DNA of 9,559 bases from positions 5,682 through 15,240 of the forward strand of contig JAPSGP010000031.1 of assembly GCA_031177445.1 (NCBI GenBank), read 5' to 3'. The notes below the pieces were generated by a model. It saw only the letters and a list, made by a program, of their open reading frames with translations. It did no database searches and had not been told where the DNA came from. How positions within the stretch are numbered: the stretch's first letter is position 1; every line of letters begins with the position of its first letter. A program made the position numbers and the translations under genes. The DNA is from Acidimicrobiia bacterium (GTDB taxonomy: Bacteria > Actinomycetota > Acidimicrobiia > IMCC26256 > JACDBD01). Shown here piece after piece: positions 1 through 6,840 of this stretch.

Positions 1-1931
1 CAGGAGCCCGAGCTCGCGCGACGGCGGGCGGCCGAGCCGCCGCCGGCGCCCACCCGCACCCGCCGCAGCCGATCGGCCGTCGCCCGCCGGAACGCCGCAC
101 TCCGCGGGGCATAGGGCTCCGGGAGGTCGATGCGAGCGTCGGCCCGGGGGCTGCGGTCGAAGTCGTCGCTCCCGAGTCGGATCAGTTCGCGCCCCTCGCT
201 CAGCGCCAGCACCCGACCCCCGCCGCGCCGGCCGGTCTCGCGACCGAGGACGACGACCCGGCCGTGCCGGCGCACGTGCGCGAGCACGTCACCCGGGCGG
301 AGCCGGGTCAGGGCGTCGTCGATCTGGCGACCTCGGCCATGACGCCGCTCGGCGTCGCGATCGCCGACGAGGCGGCGGTACTCGTCGATGTCGCCCGGGC
401 CCCGCGACGCGTGCTCGCGGTGCCGCGCCAGCAGCTCCTGGCTCCGCTCGAGCTGACGCTCGAGCGCGACGAGATCGCGGTCGGCCTGGAACTGTGCGAA
501 CGACAGGTTCAAGAGGTGATGGGCGACGTCGCTTGCATACCGGCGAACGAGGTTGGCCGCCATGTTGTAGGTCGGTCGGAACGACGACGTGAGCGCGGAC
601 GTTCGGCGGGATGCGAGCCCGGCCACCTGCTCGAAGGGCACGAACGGGCTCCACAGCACGGTGGCGTAGCCGATCTCGTCGATGCCGCGCCGCCCCGCTC
701 TCCCGGTGAGCTGCGTGTATTCGCCCGGCGTCAGGAACTCGTGGTGTTCGCCGGTGAACTTCGAGAGCTTCTCGAGCACGACCGAGCGCGCCGGCATGTT
801 GATGCCGAGGGCGAGCGTCTCGGTGGCGAAGACGACCTTGACCAGGCCGGCGGCGAAGGCGTGCTCGACCGCCTCTTTCATCGGCGGTACCACGCCCGCG
901 TGGTGGGCCGCGACGCCGGCTTCCAACCCCGACAACCAGCGGCCGTACCGCAGCGTGTCGAGATCGTCGTCGGACAGGGCATCGGTGTGCAGCTCGGCGA
1001 TGCGGCGGATCTCCCGTCGCTCGTCGGCGTTCGTGAGCCGGATCCCGCCGTCGAGGCAGTACTCGACCGCCTGGTCGCATCCCGCGCGGCTGAAGATGAA
1101 CACGATCGCCGGCAGCATCCGCTCCTCGGCCAGCCGCTCGACGGTCTCGGTGCGCTGGGGTGTGCGCAACCGGCTGCGCGCCCGGCCGCGGTTCCCCGAC
1201 GAACCCGCCGCCCGGGCATCGAGGCGGGCGGCTTCCGGGTTCGGGCGCACCTCGCCGCCGGGGTCGTGCACGAACGTCGGGAGCAGGTGGAGACCATCGG
1301 AGCCTCGCTCCCCTACGAGATAGAGATGCTCGAGCTGGACCGGGCGCCGCTCTTCGATGATCGCCTCCGTCTCACCTCGCACCGTCTCGATCCACGCCGC
1401 GAACTCCTCGGCGTTCGACACCGTCGCCGACAGGCACACCAGATCGACCTCGGGCGCGACGTGGATGATCACTTCCTCCCACACCGGCCCCCGGAACCGG
1501 TCTTGGAGGTAGTGCACCTCGTCCAGCACCACGTAGCGCAGCCCGTCGAGTGCCGGTGACGCCGCATAGATCATGTTCCGCAGCACCTCGGTGGTCATCA
1601 CCACGATCGGGGCCGAGCCGTTGATCGAGTTGTCTCCCGTGAGCAGGCCCACGCGAGGGGCACCGTGCTCCCGTACGAGGTCGCCGAACTTCTGGTTCGA
1701 CAGCGCCTTGAGCGGTGTGGTGTAGAAGACCTTGCGGCCTTCGCGTTGCGCGAGAGCGATGGCGTACTCGGCGACCAGGGTCTTACCCGATCCGGTCGGC
1801 GCGGCGACCATCACGGAGCGACCGGCGTCGAGCGCGTCGAGAGCTCGTCGCTGGAAATCGTCGATGGGAAAGCCGCGCGCCGCTTCGAACCGCGCTCGGA
1901 TCGAAGGCGCGGACGGGTCGGCGACGGTCAC
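1..1931 (-). CDS. helY: SKI2/Mtr4-type DEAD/DEAH-box helicase, HelY-like (3' end beyond window)
   Basis: ATP-dependent superfamily 2 helicase of the SKI2/Mtr4 class. Actinobacterial HelY proteins are presumed to act on RNA or structured nucleic acid, but the substrate here is unknown. The visible 643 residues hold the complete two-RecA core: Walker A APTGSGKT (44-51), the DEVH box (137-140), SAT motif III (168-170), motif IV VFIFSRAGCD (277-286), motif V around FATETLALGIN (368-378) and motif VI QLTGRAGRRGID (407-418). An Arg-rich insert (about 229-258) lies between the RecA domains. After residue 480 the helical region and an Arg/Gly-rich segment begin, and the frame stays open to the window edge, so the C-terminal part is missing. 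The start is GTG at 1931, the only start codon after an in-frame stop at 1950-1952. It has no good ribosome site and lies four bases after the stop of the upstream small gene, so translation is probably coupled. The class is very secure; the symbol rests on synteny with M. tuberculosis tatC-helY. Confidence 0.93.
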   Translation of the reverse strand, partial: MTVADPSAPSIRARFEAARGFPIDDFQRRALDALDAGRSVMVAAPTGSGKTLVAEYAIALAQREGRKVFYTTPLKALSNQKFGDLVREHGAPRVGLLTGDNSINGSAPIVVMTTEVLRNMIYAASPALDGLRYVVLDEVHYLQDRFRGPVWEEVIIHVAPEVDLVCLSATVSNAEEFAAWIETVRGETEAIIEERRPVQLEHLYLVGERGSDGLHLLPTFVHDPGGEVRPNPEAARLDARAAGSSGNRGRARSRLRTPQRTETVERLAEERMLPAIVFIFSRAGCDQAVEYCLDGGIRLTNADERREIRRIAELHTDALSDDDLDTLRYGRWLSGLEAGVAAHHAGVVPPMKEAVEHAFAAGLVKVVFATETLALGINMPARSVVLEKLSKFTGEHHEFLTPGEYTQLTGRAGRRGIDEIGYATVLWSPFVPFEQVAGLASRRTSALTSSFRPTYNMAANLVRRYASDVAHHLLNLSFAQFQADRDLVALERQLERSQELLARHREHASRGPGDIDEYRRLVGDRDAERRHGRGRQIDDALTRLRPGDVLAHVRRHGRVVVLGRETGRRGGGRVLALSEGRELIRLGSDDFDRSPRADARIDLPEPYAPRSAAFRRATADRLRRVRVGAGGGSAARRRASSGS

Positions 1932-1935
1932 GAGG

Positions 1936-2244
1936 TCACGGTGCGCTCGTCACCGGCGGCGCCACCGAGGATGCGGGCGGCACACTCGACTCCGGGGGCG
2001 TGCTCGACTCCGGTGGCACGGACGATTCCGAGCTCGGAATGGAGGAAGGAAGGCCTGCCGATGTCGGGGGCGCGGTCACGACCGGAGGGGAATCTGCCGA
2101 TTCGTCGTCGGGGCGCAACACGAAGATCAGCACGGCGGTGACGAGCACGACGCCGAGCACGGCCGCGATCGCGACCAGCACCTCCTTGCGATCTCGCGGC
2201 GGCCGGTACCCGCTCTTGGCCGGACGGCGGCGCGTCGGCGTCAT
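1936..2244 (-). CDS. small single-pass membrane protein with Pro/Ser-rich outer tail
   Basis: I do not recognise a family for this 102-residue protein. A basic N-terminus (residues 1-21, many Arg and Lys) precedes one hydrophobic segment (about 22-43) with no cleavage motif. The rest (44-102) is low-complexity, rich in Ser, Pro, Val and Glu, with near-repeats ESSVPP, ESSTPP, ESSVPP and ASSVAPP from residue 73. The charge pattern predicts the basic end in the cytoplasm and the Pro/Ser tail outside. The ATG has a good Shine-Dalgarno (GGAGG at 2248-2252). It lies 25 bases after tatC and four bases before helY, inside the same operon. M. tuberculosis has a membrane protein gene next to helY too, but I cannot claim orthology. 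The tail could be a glycosylated or wall-spanning spacer, which is inference. It is real as a gene by spacing, ribosome site and topology; its function is unknown. Confidence 0.8.
   Translation of the reverse strand: MTPTRRRPAKSGYRPPRDRKEVLVAIAAVLGVVLVTAVLIFVLRPDDESADSPPVVTAPPTSAGLPSSIPSSESSVPPESSTPPESSVPPASSVAPPVTSAP
1975..2028 (-). repeat. 18-base tandem repeat coding Ser-Ser-(Val/Thr)-Pro-Pro
   Basis: Three in-frame copies of an 18-base unit encode ESSVPP, ESSTPP and ESSVPP (residues 73-90 of the small membrane protein). A degenerate fourth copy (ASSVAPP) follows to about 1954. The copies differ mostly at third positions, so the array is old enough to have drifted while the peptide pattern was kept. 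Copy number could vary between strains. Confidence 0.7.
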
Positions 2245-2269
2245 CTTCCTCCGATCGACGTAGTCCCGC

Positions 2270-2998
2270 TCATCGTTTCAGGATCCTCCCGATCACGATC
2301 ACCATCTCGTAGAAGGCGTACATCGGGACTGCCATGAAGAACAGTGAGTAGGGATCCTGGCTCGGCGTGATGATCGCGGCAAAGGCCACGATGACCACGA
2401 TCGAAGTCCGTCGCCAGTTCCGCAGTTGCCGCGTCGTGATCACGTGGGCGAGAAGCAGGAACAATAGGACGACCGGGAACTCGAACGCGAGCCCGAAGGC
2501 GACGATCATCAGCGAGATCAGCCCGAGGAACTTGTCGGCGGTGAGCTCTGGACGGAGATCCGACCCGCCGATGTTCAGCAGGAAGTCGAGGGCCTTCGGC
2601 AGAGTCAACAGCGCGACGAAGCCGCCCAGGGCGAAGAGCACGATCGACGAGAGCACGAACGGGATCGCGTACTTCTTCTCGTTGCGGTGCAACCCCGGGG
2701 TGATGAACCGCCACAGCTGGAAGAGCCACACCGGGAAGGCGAGGACGATCCCGCCGTACGTCGCGATCTTGAGACGAGTCGCAAAGGCGTCGAGCGGGCC
2801 GAGGAAGATGAGCGTCCGCTTCTCGTTCTCGACCGCGTCGCGGTAGTACTCCACGAAGAAGCTGATGATGTGCTCGGAGACGATGAAGCAGAACACCGCT
2901 CCGACGGCCACCGCGATCAGGCTGATGACGAGACGGCGCCGGAGCTCCGTCAGGTGCTCGACGACCGTCATGCGGCCGCCCTCGTCGGAATGGGCCAC
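2270..2998 (-). CDS. tatC: Sec-independent protein translocase subunit TatC
   Basis: Core receptor of the twin-arginine translocase in the cytoplasmic membrane; with TatA-type proteins it recognises RR signal peptides and exports folded proteins. The 242 residues show the family hallmarks: N-terminal HLTELRRRL (15-23), the WRFITPGLHRNEKK loop (97-109), the FGLAFEFPV segment in TM4 whose Glu173 matches the conserved E. coli Glu170, and TPSQDP (211-216) before TM6. Six membrane segments can be drawn at roughly 23-45, 80-100, 112-134, 160-186, 198-214 and 216-236. The listed start is GTG at 2998, two codons beyond the end of tatA. An internal ATG at 2971 has a better-spaced GAGGG ahead of it and would give 233 residues starting just before the conserved HLTELR. 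Either start is plausible. It sits eight bases after tatA in the same operon. No tatB gene is present here. Confidence 0.96.
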   Translation of the reverse strand: MAHSDEGGRMTVVEHLTELRRRLVISLIAVAVGAVFCFIVSEHIISFFVEYYRDAVENEKRTLIFLGPLDAFATRLKIATYGGIVLAFPVWLFQLWRFITPGLHRNEKKYAIPFVLSSIVLFALGGFVALLTLPKALDFLLNIGGSDLRPELTADKFLGLISLMIVAFGLAFEFPVVLLFLLLAHVITTRQLRNWRRTSIVVIVAFAAIITPSQDPYSLFFMAVPMYAFYEMVIVIGRILKR

Positions 2999-3006
2999 GA
3001 GGCTCG

Positions 3007-3306
3007 CTAGTGCGTGGTGTCAGCCGGCGGGACGTCACTCTCCGGTGCGGCTCCCGGGGTCTCGGCAGCTGGTGGTGCATCGGCCTCGGCGTCGCCGCGC
3101 TCGGCGCGCGCCGGTCCCGGCACGTCGGGCTCGTCGTCCTCGTCGAGCATGTGCTGGAGATCGCCGCGCAGGCCGGTCTGGAACCGGCGGAACTCCCGGA
3201 GGCCGCGGGCTGCCTGCTTGCCGACCTCGGGGAGCTTTTTCGGCCCGAAGACGATCAGCGCCACCACGAGGATCATCACGATCTCGAGCGGGCCGATCTG
3301 CGGCAT
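3007..3306 (-). CDS. tatA: Twin-arginine translocase TatA/TatE-family subunit
   Basis: Pore-forming or membrane-thinning subunit of the Tat export pathway. The 99 residues show the standard layout: a very short N-terminus, one membrane helix (about 6-21, GPLEIVMILVVALIVF), the FGPKKLPE hinge (20-27), an amphipathic helix (27-50), and an acidic then Ala/Pro-rich cytoplasmic tail (55-99). The hinge FGPKKLPE mixes the TatA-like KKLPE with the GP seen in TatB-type proteins, and residue 8 is Glu, so a dual TatA/TatB character cannot be excluded. TatA is the likelier name because tatC follows directly, as in mycobacteria. The start ATG at 3306 has a clear ribosome site AAGGAG (3311-3316), four bases upstream. 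It is the first gene of the tatA-tatC-small protein-helY operon and diverges from the plus-strand phosphodiesterase. Confidence 0.94.
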   Translation of the reverse strand: MPQIGPLEIVMILVVALIVFGPKKLPEVGKQAARGLREFRRFQTGLRGDLQHMLDEDDEPDVPGPARAERGDAEADAPPAAETPGAAPESDVPPADTTH

Positions 3307-3323
3307 CGGTCTCCTTCACGCAC

Positions 3324-3367
3324 CCGCTCCGTTGGCGGCTGCACCTTCTGCCAGGCACCCGGAGCGG
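3324..3367 (-). promoter_or_regulatory. inverted repeat in the tatA leader
   Basis: Eight-base arms CCGCTCCG (3324-3331) and CGGAGCGG (3360-3367) are perfectly complementary across 28 bases. In the tatA transcript they would close a stem-loop ending seven bases before the AAGGAG ribosome site. The loop holds a further TGCC/GGCA hairpin. It is too GC-rich a background to rule out chance, and no run of T follows, so it is not a typical terminator. A leader structure affecting tatA translation is possible. Confidence 0.3.
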
Positions 3368-3415
3368 ACGGGCTTCACACGGGCTCAGCGGCTCGATCGC
3401 GCTGGCCGCGAGAAA

Positions 3416-3421
3416 ATGCTA
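3416..3421 (-). promoter_or_regulatory. candidate -10 element for the tat operon
   Basis: On the minus strand the sequence reads TAGCAT, which fits the actinobacterial -10 pattern TAnnnT. It lies in the 126-base divergent region between tatA and the plus-strand phosphodiesterase, and is the only such match I see there in this orientation. It predicts a start near 3409 and a leader of about 100 bases. No convincing -35 is seen. On the opposite strand GAAAAT (3412-3417) is a weak candidate for the phosphodiesterase. Confidence 0.3.
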
Positions 3422-3432
3422 CCCGGGGCGCG

Positions 3433-4179
3433 ATGATTCCCGGCATCGTGCGTCCGATCACGTTCGCCCATCGAGGGGGCCGAGCCGAAGCCCCTGACAA
3501 CTCGTTGCCCGCGTTTCGTCGGGCCCTGGACCGCGGGGCTCGCGGGCTCGAGACCGACGCGTGGCTCGCCGGCGACGGCGAGGTGGTCCTGGTGCACGAC
3601 GCGGTGACCCGCCGAGGCCTCCGGCGCGTGCGCGTCGCCAAGACCCCGGCCGCCGAGCTCGCCCGCCTCGGTGTCCCCCGCCTCGCCGACCTGTACGGCG
3701 AGCTGGGCTCCGACTTCGAGCTGTCGATCGACGTGAAGGACCGCGACGCGGCCGAGCCGATCGTCGCGCTGGCGCGCGCGGTCGAGGGAGGCGCGCCCAA
3801 TCGCCTGTGGCTCTGTCACGGCGACGTTCGCTATCTCGCTCGGTTACGCGAGCTCGCACCCGACGTCAAGCTCGTGCACTCGCGCCGGCGTCCCCAGGTC
3901 GATACCCCGCTCGAGCGGCACGCGTCGGACCTGGCTGCCGCAGGGATCGATGCCATGAACTTCCATCACACCGAATGGTCCGCCGGCCTGGTGGCGCTGT
4001 TCCACCGCTTCGACGTCAAGGCATTTGCCTGGGACGCCCAGGAGGTTCGCCACCTGCGCGCCATGCTGCGCATCGAAATCGACGCGCTGTACTGCGACTT
4101 CGTCGACCGCCTCGTCGCGACGGTCGCCGAATGGAGCGACGACGAGGGCGAGCGAGGCGAGCGACGAGGGCGCGATTGA
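3433..4179 (+). CDS. Glycerophosphodiester phosphodiesterase (GDPD family)
   Basis: Hydrolyses glycerophosphodiesters from phospholipid turnover to glycerol-3-phosphate and an alcohol. The protein has 248 residues, usual for a cytosolic GDPD; there is no signal peptide or membrane helix. Seen: the HRGG motif (13-16), PDNS (21-24) in place of PENT, the ETD metal-binding pair Glu40/Asp42, the general acid/base HD (55-56), SIDVKD (98-103) where Asp100 replaces the usual Glu of EIK while Lys102 is kept, and the barrel ends KAFAWDAQE (196-204) and DALYCDF (217-223). The segment after HD is shorter than in many relatives. The tail (235-248) is highly charged and made by a 10-base direct repeat. The ATG at 3433 was chosen as the first start after the divergent region; a GTG at 3448 (just before RPITFAHRGG) is an alternative, and neither has a strong ribosome site. 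It is the only plus-strand gene and converges on lepB. Confidence 0.9.
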   Translation: MIPGIVRPITFAHRGGRAEAPDNSLPAFRRALDRGARGLETDAWLAGDGEVVLVHDAVTRRGLRRVRVAKTPAAELARLGVPRLADLYGELGSDFELSIDVKDRDAAEPIVALARAVEGGAPNRLWLCHGDVRYLARLRELAPDVKLVHSRRRPQVDTPLERHASDLAAAGIDAMNFHHTEWSAGLVALFHRFDVKAFAWDAQEVRHLRAMLRIEIDALYCDFVDRLVATVAEWSDDEGERGERRGRD

Positions 4180-4184
4180 CCGGG

Positions 4185-4916
4185 CTACAAGAAGCCGAGG
4201 TCGGGAATCGGCCAGATGCGCACGAACACCCGCCCCACGATCGACGATTCGTCGATCGGCCCGAAGAACCTCCCGTCCTTCGAGGCTTCGCGGTTGTCGC
4301 CCATGACGAGGACCTTGTCCTTCGGGATCTTCTTGGGACCGTAGTTCTCACACGTCGGCGGCGCCGTGTTGGGTTTGCAGGTCTCGACCCCCGGTTCGAG
4401 ATAGGGCTCGTCGAGCACGCGGCCGTTGATCAACACGTGCCCGTTGCTCGTGCTCACGGTCTCGCCGGGGAGCCCGACCACCCGCTTCACCAGGTCCTTG
4501 ATGCCGTTGTCGCCGGCGCTCTCCGGCGTCTCGAACACCACGATGTCGCCGCGGTTCACGTCGTGGACGCGGTAGCTCACCTTGTTCACCAGGATGCGAT
4601 CGCCCTGCTTCAGGGTGGGGAGCATCGAGTCGGACGGGATGTAGAACGCCTGGAAGAGGAACGTCTTGATGAGGAGCGCGATCGCGAGCGCGCTCGCGAT
4701 CAGGATGGCCCACTCGATGATGGTTCGGCGGGTCGAGCCCCTGCGCGGTCTCTTCCCGCGGCCCCCGCCCTGGCGCCGGCCGGTGTCGTAGCCCTCAGGC
4801 GGTGCCCCGCCACCTCCGGGCGAGGTTTCAGTGACGACATCGGTGTACGGATACGCAGACGTGTCGACGGTTCCGCCCTCGGGTTCACTCACGTGGGCTG
4901 CTCCACTCGGCATCAT
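4185..4916 (-). CDS. lepB: Type I signal peptidase
   Basis: Membrane-anchored serine protease that removes signal peptides from exported proteins outside the membrane. From ATG 4916 it has 243 residues: a Gly/Pro/Arg-rich cytoplasmic region (1-63), one membrane helix (about 65-88), the catalytic box IPSDSMLPT with Ser97, the general base Lys144 in LVKRVVGLPGE (142-152), and GDNREASKDGRFFG (207-219). In that last box Gly stands where most relatives have the Ser of DSR, a modest variant. Cys180 and Cys189 flank a small loop and could form a disulfide outside the cell. The frame remains open upstream to 5117, but that part only mirrors pafC. The ATG at 4916 overlaps the pafC stop as ATGA. A second ATG follows at 4913, and a GTG at 4892 has a better-spaced GGAG, so the start is uncertain by up to eight codons. 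It is the last gene of the pafA operon. Confidence 0.94.
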   Translation of the reverse strand: MMPSGAAHVSEPEGGTVDTSAYPYTDVVTETSPGGGGAPPEGYDTGRRQGGGRGKRPRRGSTRRTIIEWAILIASALAIALLIKTFLFQAFYIPSDSMLPTLKQGDRILVNKVSYRVHDVNRGDIVVFETPESAGDNGIKDLVKRVVGLPGETVSTSNGHVLINGRVLDEPYLEPGVETCKPNTAPPTCENYGPKKIPKDKVLVMGDNREASKDGRFFGPIDESSIVGRVFVRIWPIPDLGFL

Positions 4917-5875
4917 CCTCGCACGCCGGGCGCGACCTGTTGGTATCGGCTCAGCAGCCTGGTTGCAGCTGCAGGCGCCGTTGCCTGGAGGTCGGGCGGC
5001 GCCACGATTCGTGCCGCCGGCCCCAGGCGCAGGAGCAGCCGTTCCAGGAACGCTAGCTCGCTGACCGCCAGCACGACTCGCCAGGACCCGTCGGCGCGGC
5101 CTTCCGCCACCTCGCACGGATAGCTCTCCACGACCCAGGCCGCGTCCGGCTCGAGCTCGAGCGTGACGCGCGGATCCTCCGGGCGGGGGTGATACACGGA
5201 CTCCCCGAAGCTCGCTTCGTCGGCGGTGGGCGCTTCGTAGTGCTCACCGGTTGGGCGGACGTCGTGGATCCGGTCCAGGCGGAACAGGCGCTCGTCCTCC
5301 GCCTGGTGGCAATAGGCCGCCGCGTACCAGTGCCCGAAGGCGTGGAACACCGAGCGCAGATCGATCTGGCGCGTCGAGTTCGCGTCGCGACCGAAGGAGT
5401 AGTAGTCGATCTCGACCCGCTCCTGCTCGGAGGCCGCGGTTCGGAGCGCGTCGAGATGAGCAGGCTCCCCGACCTCCACTGCAAGACCTCCAGTCGCGCC
5501 GAGCGCAGTGGTCAGCTTCTCCAGCGCGATGGCCAGCGTGCCGTGCTCGTCCGAGCCCGGCACCGCCAGCAGGGCACGGCCGGCGGCGAGCAGTCCGAGA
5601 CCCTCCTCGGCCGAGAGCCGCAACGGCCGCTCGAAGTAGTCAGCGAAGCGGATCCACACGTGGCCGTCGACGATCTCGACGTCGATGAGCCGGTCGGGGG
5701 TGTAGGGCGGCAACCCGCACAACGGGAGGTACTCGAGATCGCGTTCGAGCTCCGATTCGGGGACACCGAATCGTGCCGCGAGCTCGGTGATCGTGGCACC
5801 CGGATGATCGGCGATCCATGGCACCAGCGCCAAGACCCTTCGTAGGCGCGCCCCGGCGAGTGGACGCGGGCTCAT
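4913..5875 (-). CDS. pafC: WYL-domain transcriptional regulator PafC
   Basis: Partner of PafB. In mycobacteria the PafB-PafC pair activates the LexA-independent DNA-damage response. The 320 residues show an N-terminal winged helix-turn-helix (about 10-65, with TITELAARFGVPESELERDL at 28-47), a linker, a WYL domain (about 145-210) with GHWYAAAYC (181-189) and FRLDRI (198-203), and a C-terminal WCX-type region (about 235-315, with FLERLLLRLGPAARIVAPPDL-like helix and strand). ATG at 5875 overlaps the pafB stop as ATGA, and its own stop overlaps lepB in the same way, so it is translated in a coupled chain. Length and order after pafB support pafC over a generic WYL regulator. The pair is separate here, not fused as in some actinobacteria. 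Confidence 0.92.
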   Translation of the reverse strand: MSPRPLAGARLRRVLALVPWIADHPGATITELAARFGVPESELERDLEYLPLCGLPPYTPDRLIDVEIVDGHVWIRFADYFERPLRLSAEEGLGLLAAGRALLAVPGSDEHGTLAIALEKLTTALGATGGLAVEVGEPAHLDALRTAASEQERVEIDYYSFGRDANSTRQIDLRSVFHAFGHWYAAAYCHQAEDERLFRLDRIHDVRPTGEHYEAPTADEASFGESVYHPRPEDPRVTLELEPDAAWVVESYPCEVAEGRADGSWRVVLAVSELAFLERLLLRLGPAARIVAPPDLQATAPAAATRLLSRYQQVAPGVRG

Positions 5876-6840
5876 GGGCTCGTTCCCGCGCTGCCTGCGA
5901 CCGCGTTGCCGGCGACCGCGCTGCCAGCGGCAATGTCCTCGAGCCAGCGCACGACCTCGGCCCGCAGCTCGGGCGGCCCCAACACCTCGGCGGCGTCGAG
6001 CAAGCCCAGCGCGAACGATCGGAACGCGGCTGCGTTGGTGACCGGGAGACCGACGACCACACTGCCGTCGTCGCGGCTCTCGATGACGGCGTCCTCTCCG
6101 ACCTGCTCGATCACCGCGCCCGCCTGGACGGCGTCGACCCAGAGATGGCCGACCACCGACTCCTCTTCACCGAACTGCCACGGCTCGTCCCGCAACAGCG
6201 CCCCCGGCTCGAGCTCTGCCGGCGGTTCGAACCCACCGGGCGGGCCGAGCTCGACACCGTCGTCCATGCGGTCGACGCGAAACGAACGGGTGTCGCGCCG
6301 GTCATGATCATGACCGACGACGTACCAGTGGCCGCGCCGGAACAAGATGCCCCACGGGTCGACCTGCCGGGTCGCGCCGCGATAGCTGAACGTGACCGTT
6401 GCGCGGGCGCGATAGGCGTCGAACAGGACGCCCAGTGCCGGGAGCGTCGGCAGGGCCGCCACCGCGGTGGCGGCTTCGCCTTCCAAGCCCCCCAACTTCC
6501 AGAGCGCCTCGCGCCCTGCTCCCCCCTCGAGCCGCACCGCGGTCACCGCGACGTGCAACGCCGCCTGCTCCTCCGGACTCAGGTCGAGCGGGGGGAGGTA
6601 GTACTCGTCCGGCAGGATGCGGTAGCCGATGTCCGAGCCGAGGTGGTCGATCGGTTCGATGCGAATCGGGATCCCGATGCCGCGGAGGGTCTCCTTGTCG
6701 CGCTCGAACTGCCGGCGGCGCGACAGCTTGTCGTCGGGATAGCCCGGCACCAGCTCGGCGATCTCGTCGAGGGCGAGTGGGCGGCGCGTGTCGAGCAGTG
6801 TTGCCACGAGGTTGGTGAGCCGTTCGAGCCGATCCGTCAT
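5872..6840 (-). CDS. pafB: WYL-domain transcriptional regulator PafB
   Basis: DNA-binding half of the PafB-PafC activator of DNA-damage genes. The 322 residues start MTDRLERLTNLVATLL, typical of PafB-like proteins. They contain an N-terminal winged helix (about 4-75, with FERDKETLRGIGIPI at 45-59), a WYL domain (about 135-195) with RRGHWYVVGHD (168-178) and SFRVDR (186-191), and a C-terminal WCX region (about 228-302). The end (305-319) is a short Ala/Gly/Ser/Val repeat not expected in the fold. The frame is open upstream to 7695 but there only mirrors the DUF3866 gene. ATG 6840 is chosen because it begins the conserved domain and overlaps the upstream stop as ATGA. There is no clear Shine-Dalgarno, which fits translational coupling. 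Confidence 0.93.
   Translation of the reverse strand: MTDRLERLTNLVATLLDTRRPLALDEIAELVPGYPDDKLSRRRQFERDKETLRGIGIPIRIEPIDHLGSDIGYRILPDEYYLPPLDLSPEEQAALHVAVTAVRLEGGAGREALWKLGGLEGEAATAVAALPTLPALGVLFDAYRARATVTFSYRGATRQVDPWGILFRRGHWYVVGHDHDRRDTRSFRVDRMDDGVELGPPGGFEPPAELEPGALLRDEPWQFGEEESVVGHLWVDAVQAGAVIEQVGEDAVIESRDDGSVVVGLPVTNAAAFRSFALGLLDAAEVLGPPELRAEVVRWLEDIAAGSAVAGNAVAGSAGTSP
5887..5928 (-). repeat. 15-base tandem repeat at the 3' end of pafB
   Basis: Nearly three copies of a 15-base unit encode AGSAV, AGNAV and AGSA at residues 305-318 of PafB. Copies differ by one to two bases. It lies after the last conserved helix, so it looks like a flexible tail grown by slippage. Strains may differ in copy number. 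Confidence 0.6.

Noticed and set aside
264..1559. Long 431-codon plus-strand open frame
   Set aside because: It is antisense to the helicase, whose minus-strand frame has every SF2 motif in order. The plus-strand peptide shows no domain and is a by-product of high GC.
4917..5117. 67-codon N-terminal extension of the signal peptidase
   Set aside because: It lies inside the pafC coding sequence in another frame and has Arg/Gly/Ala-rich shadow composition.
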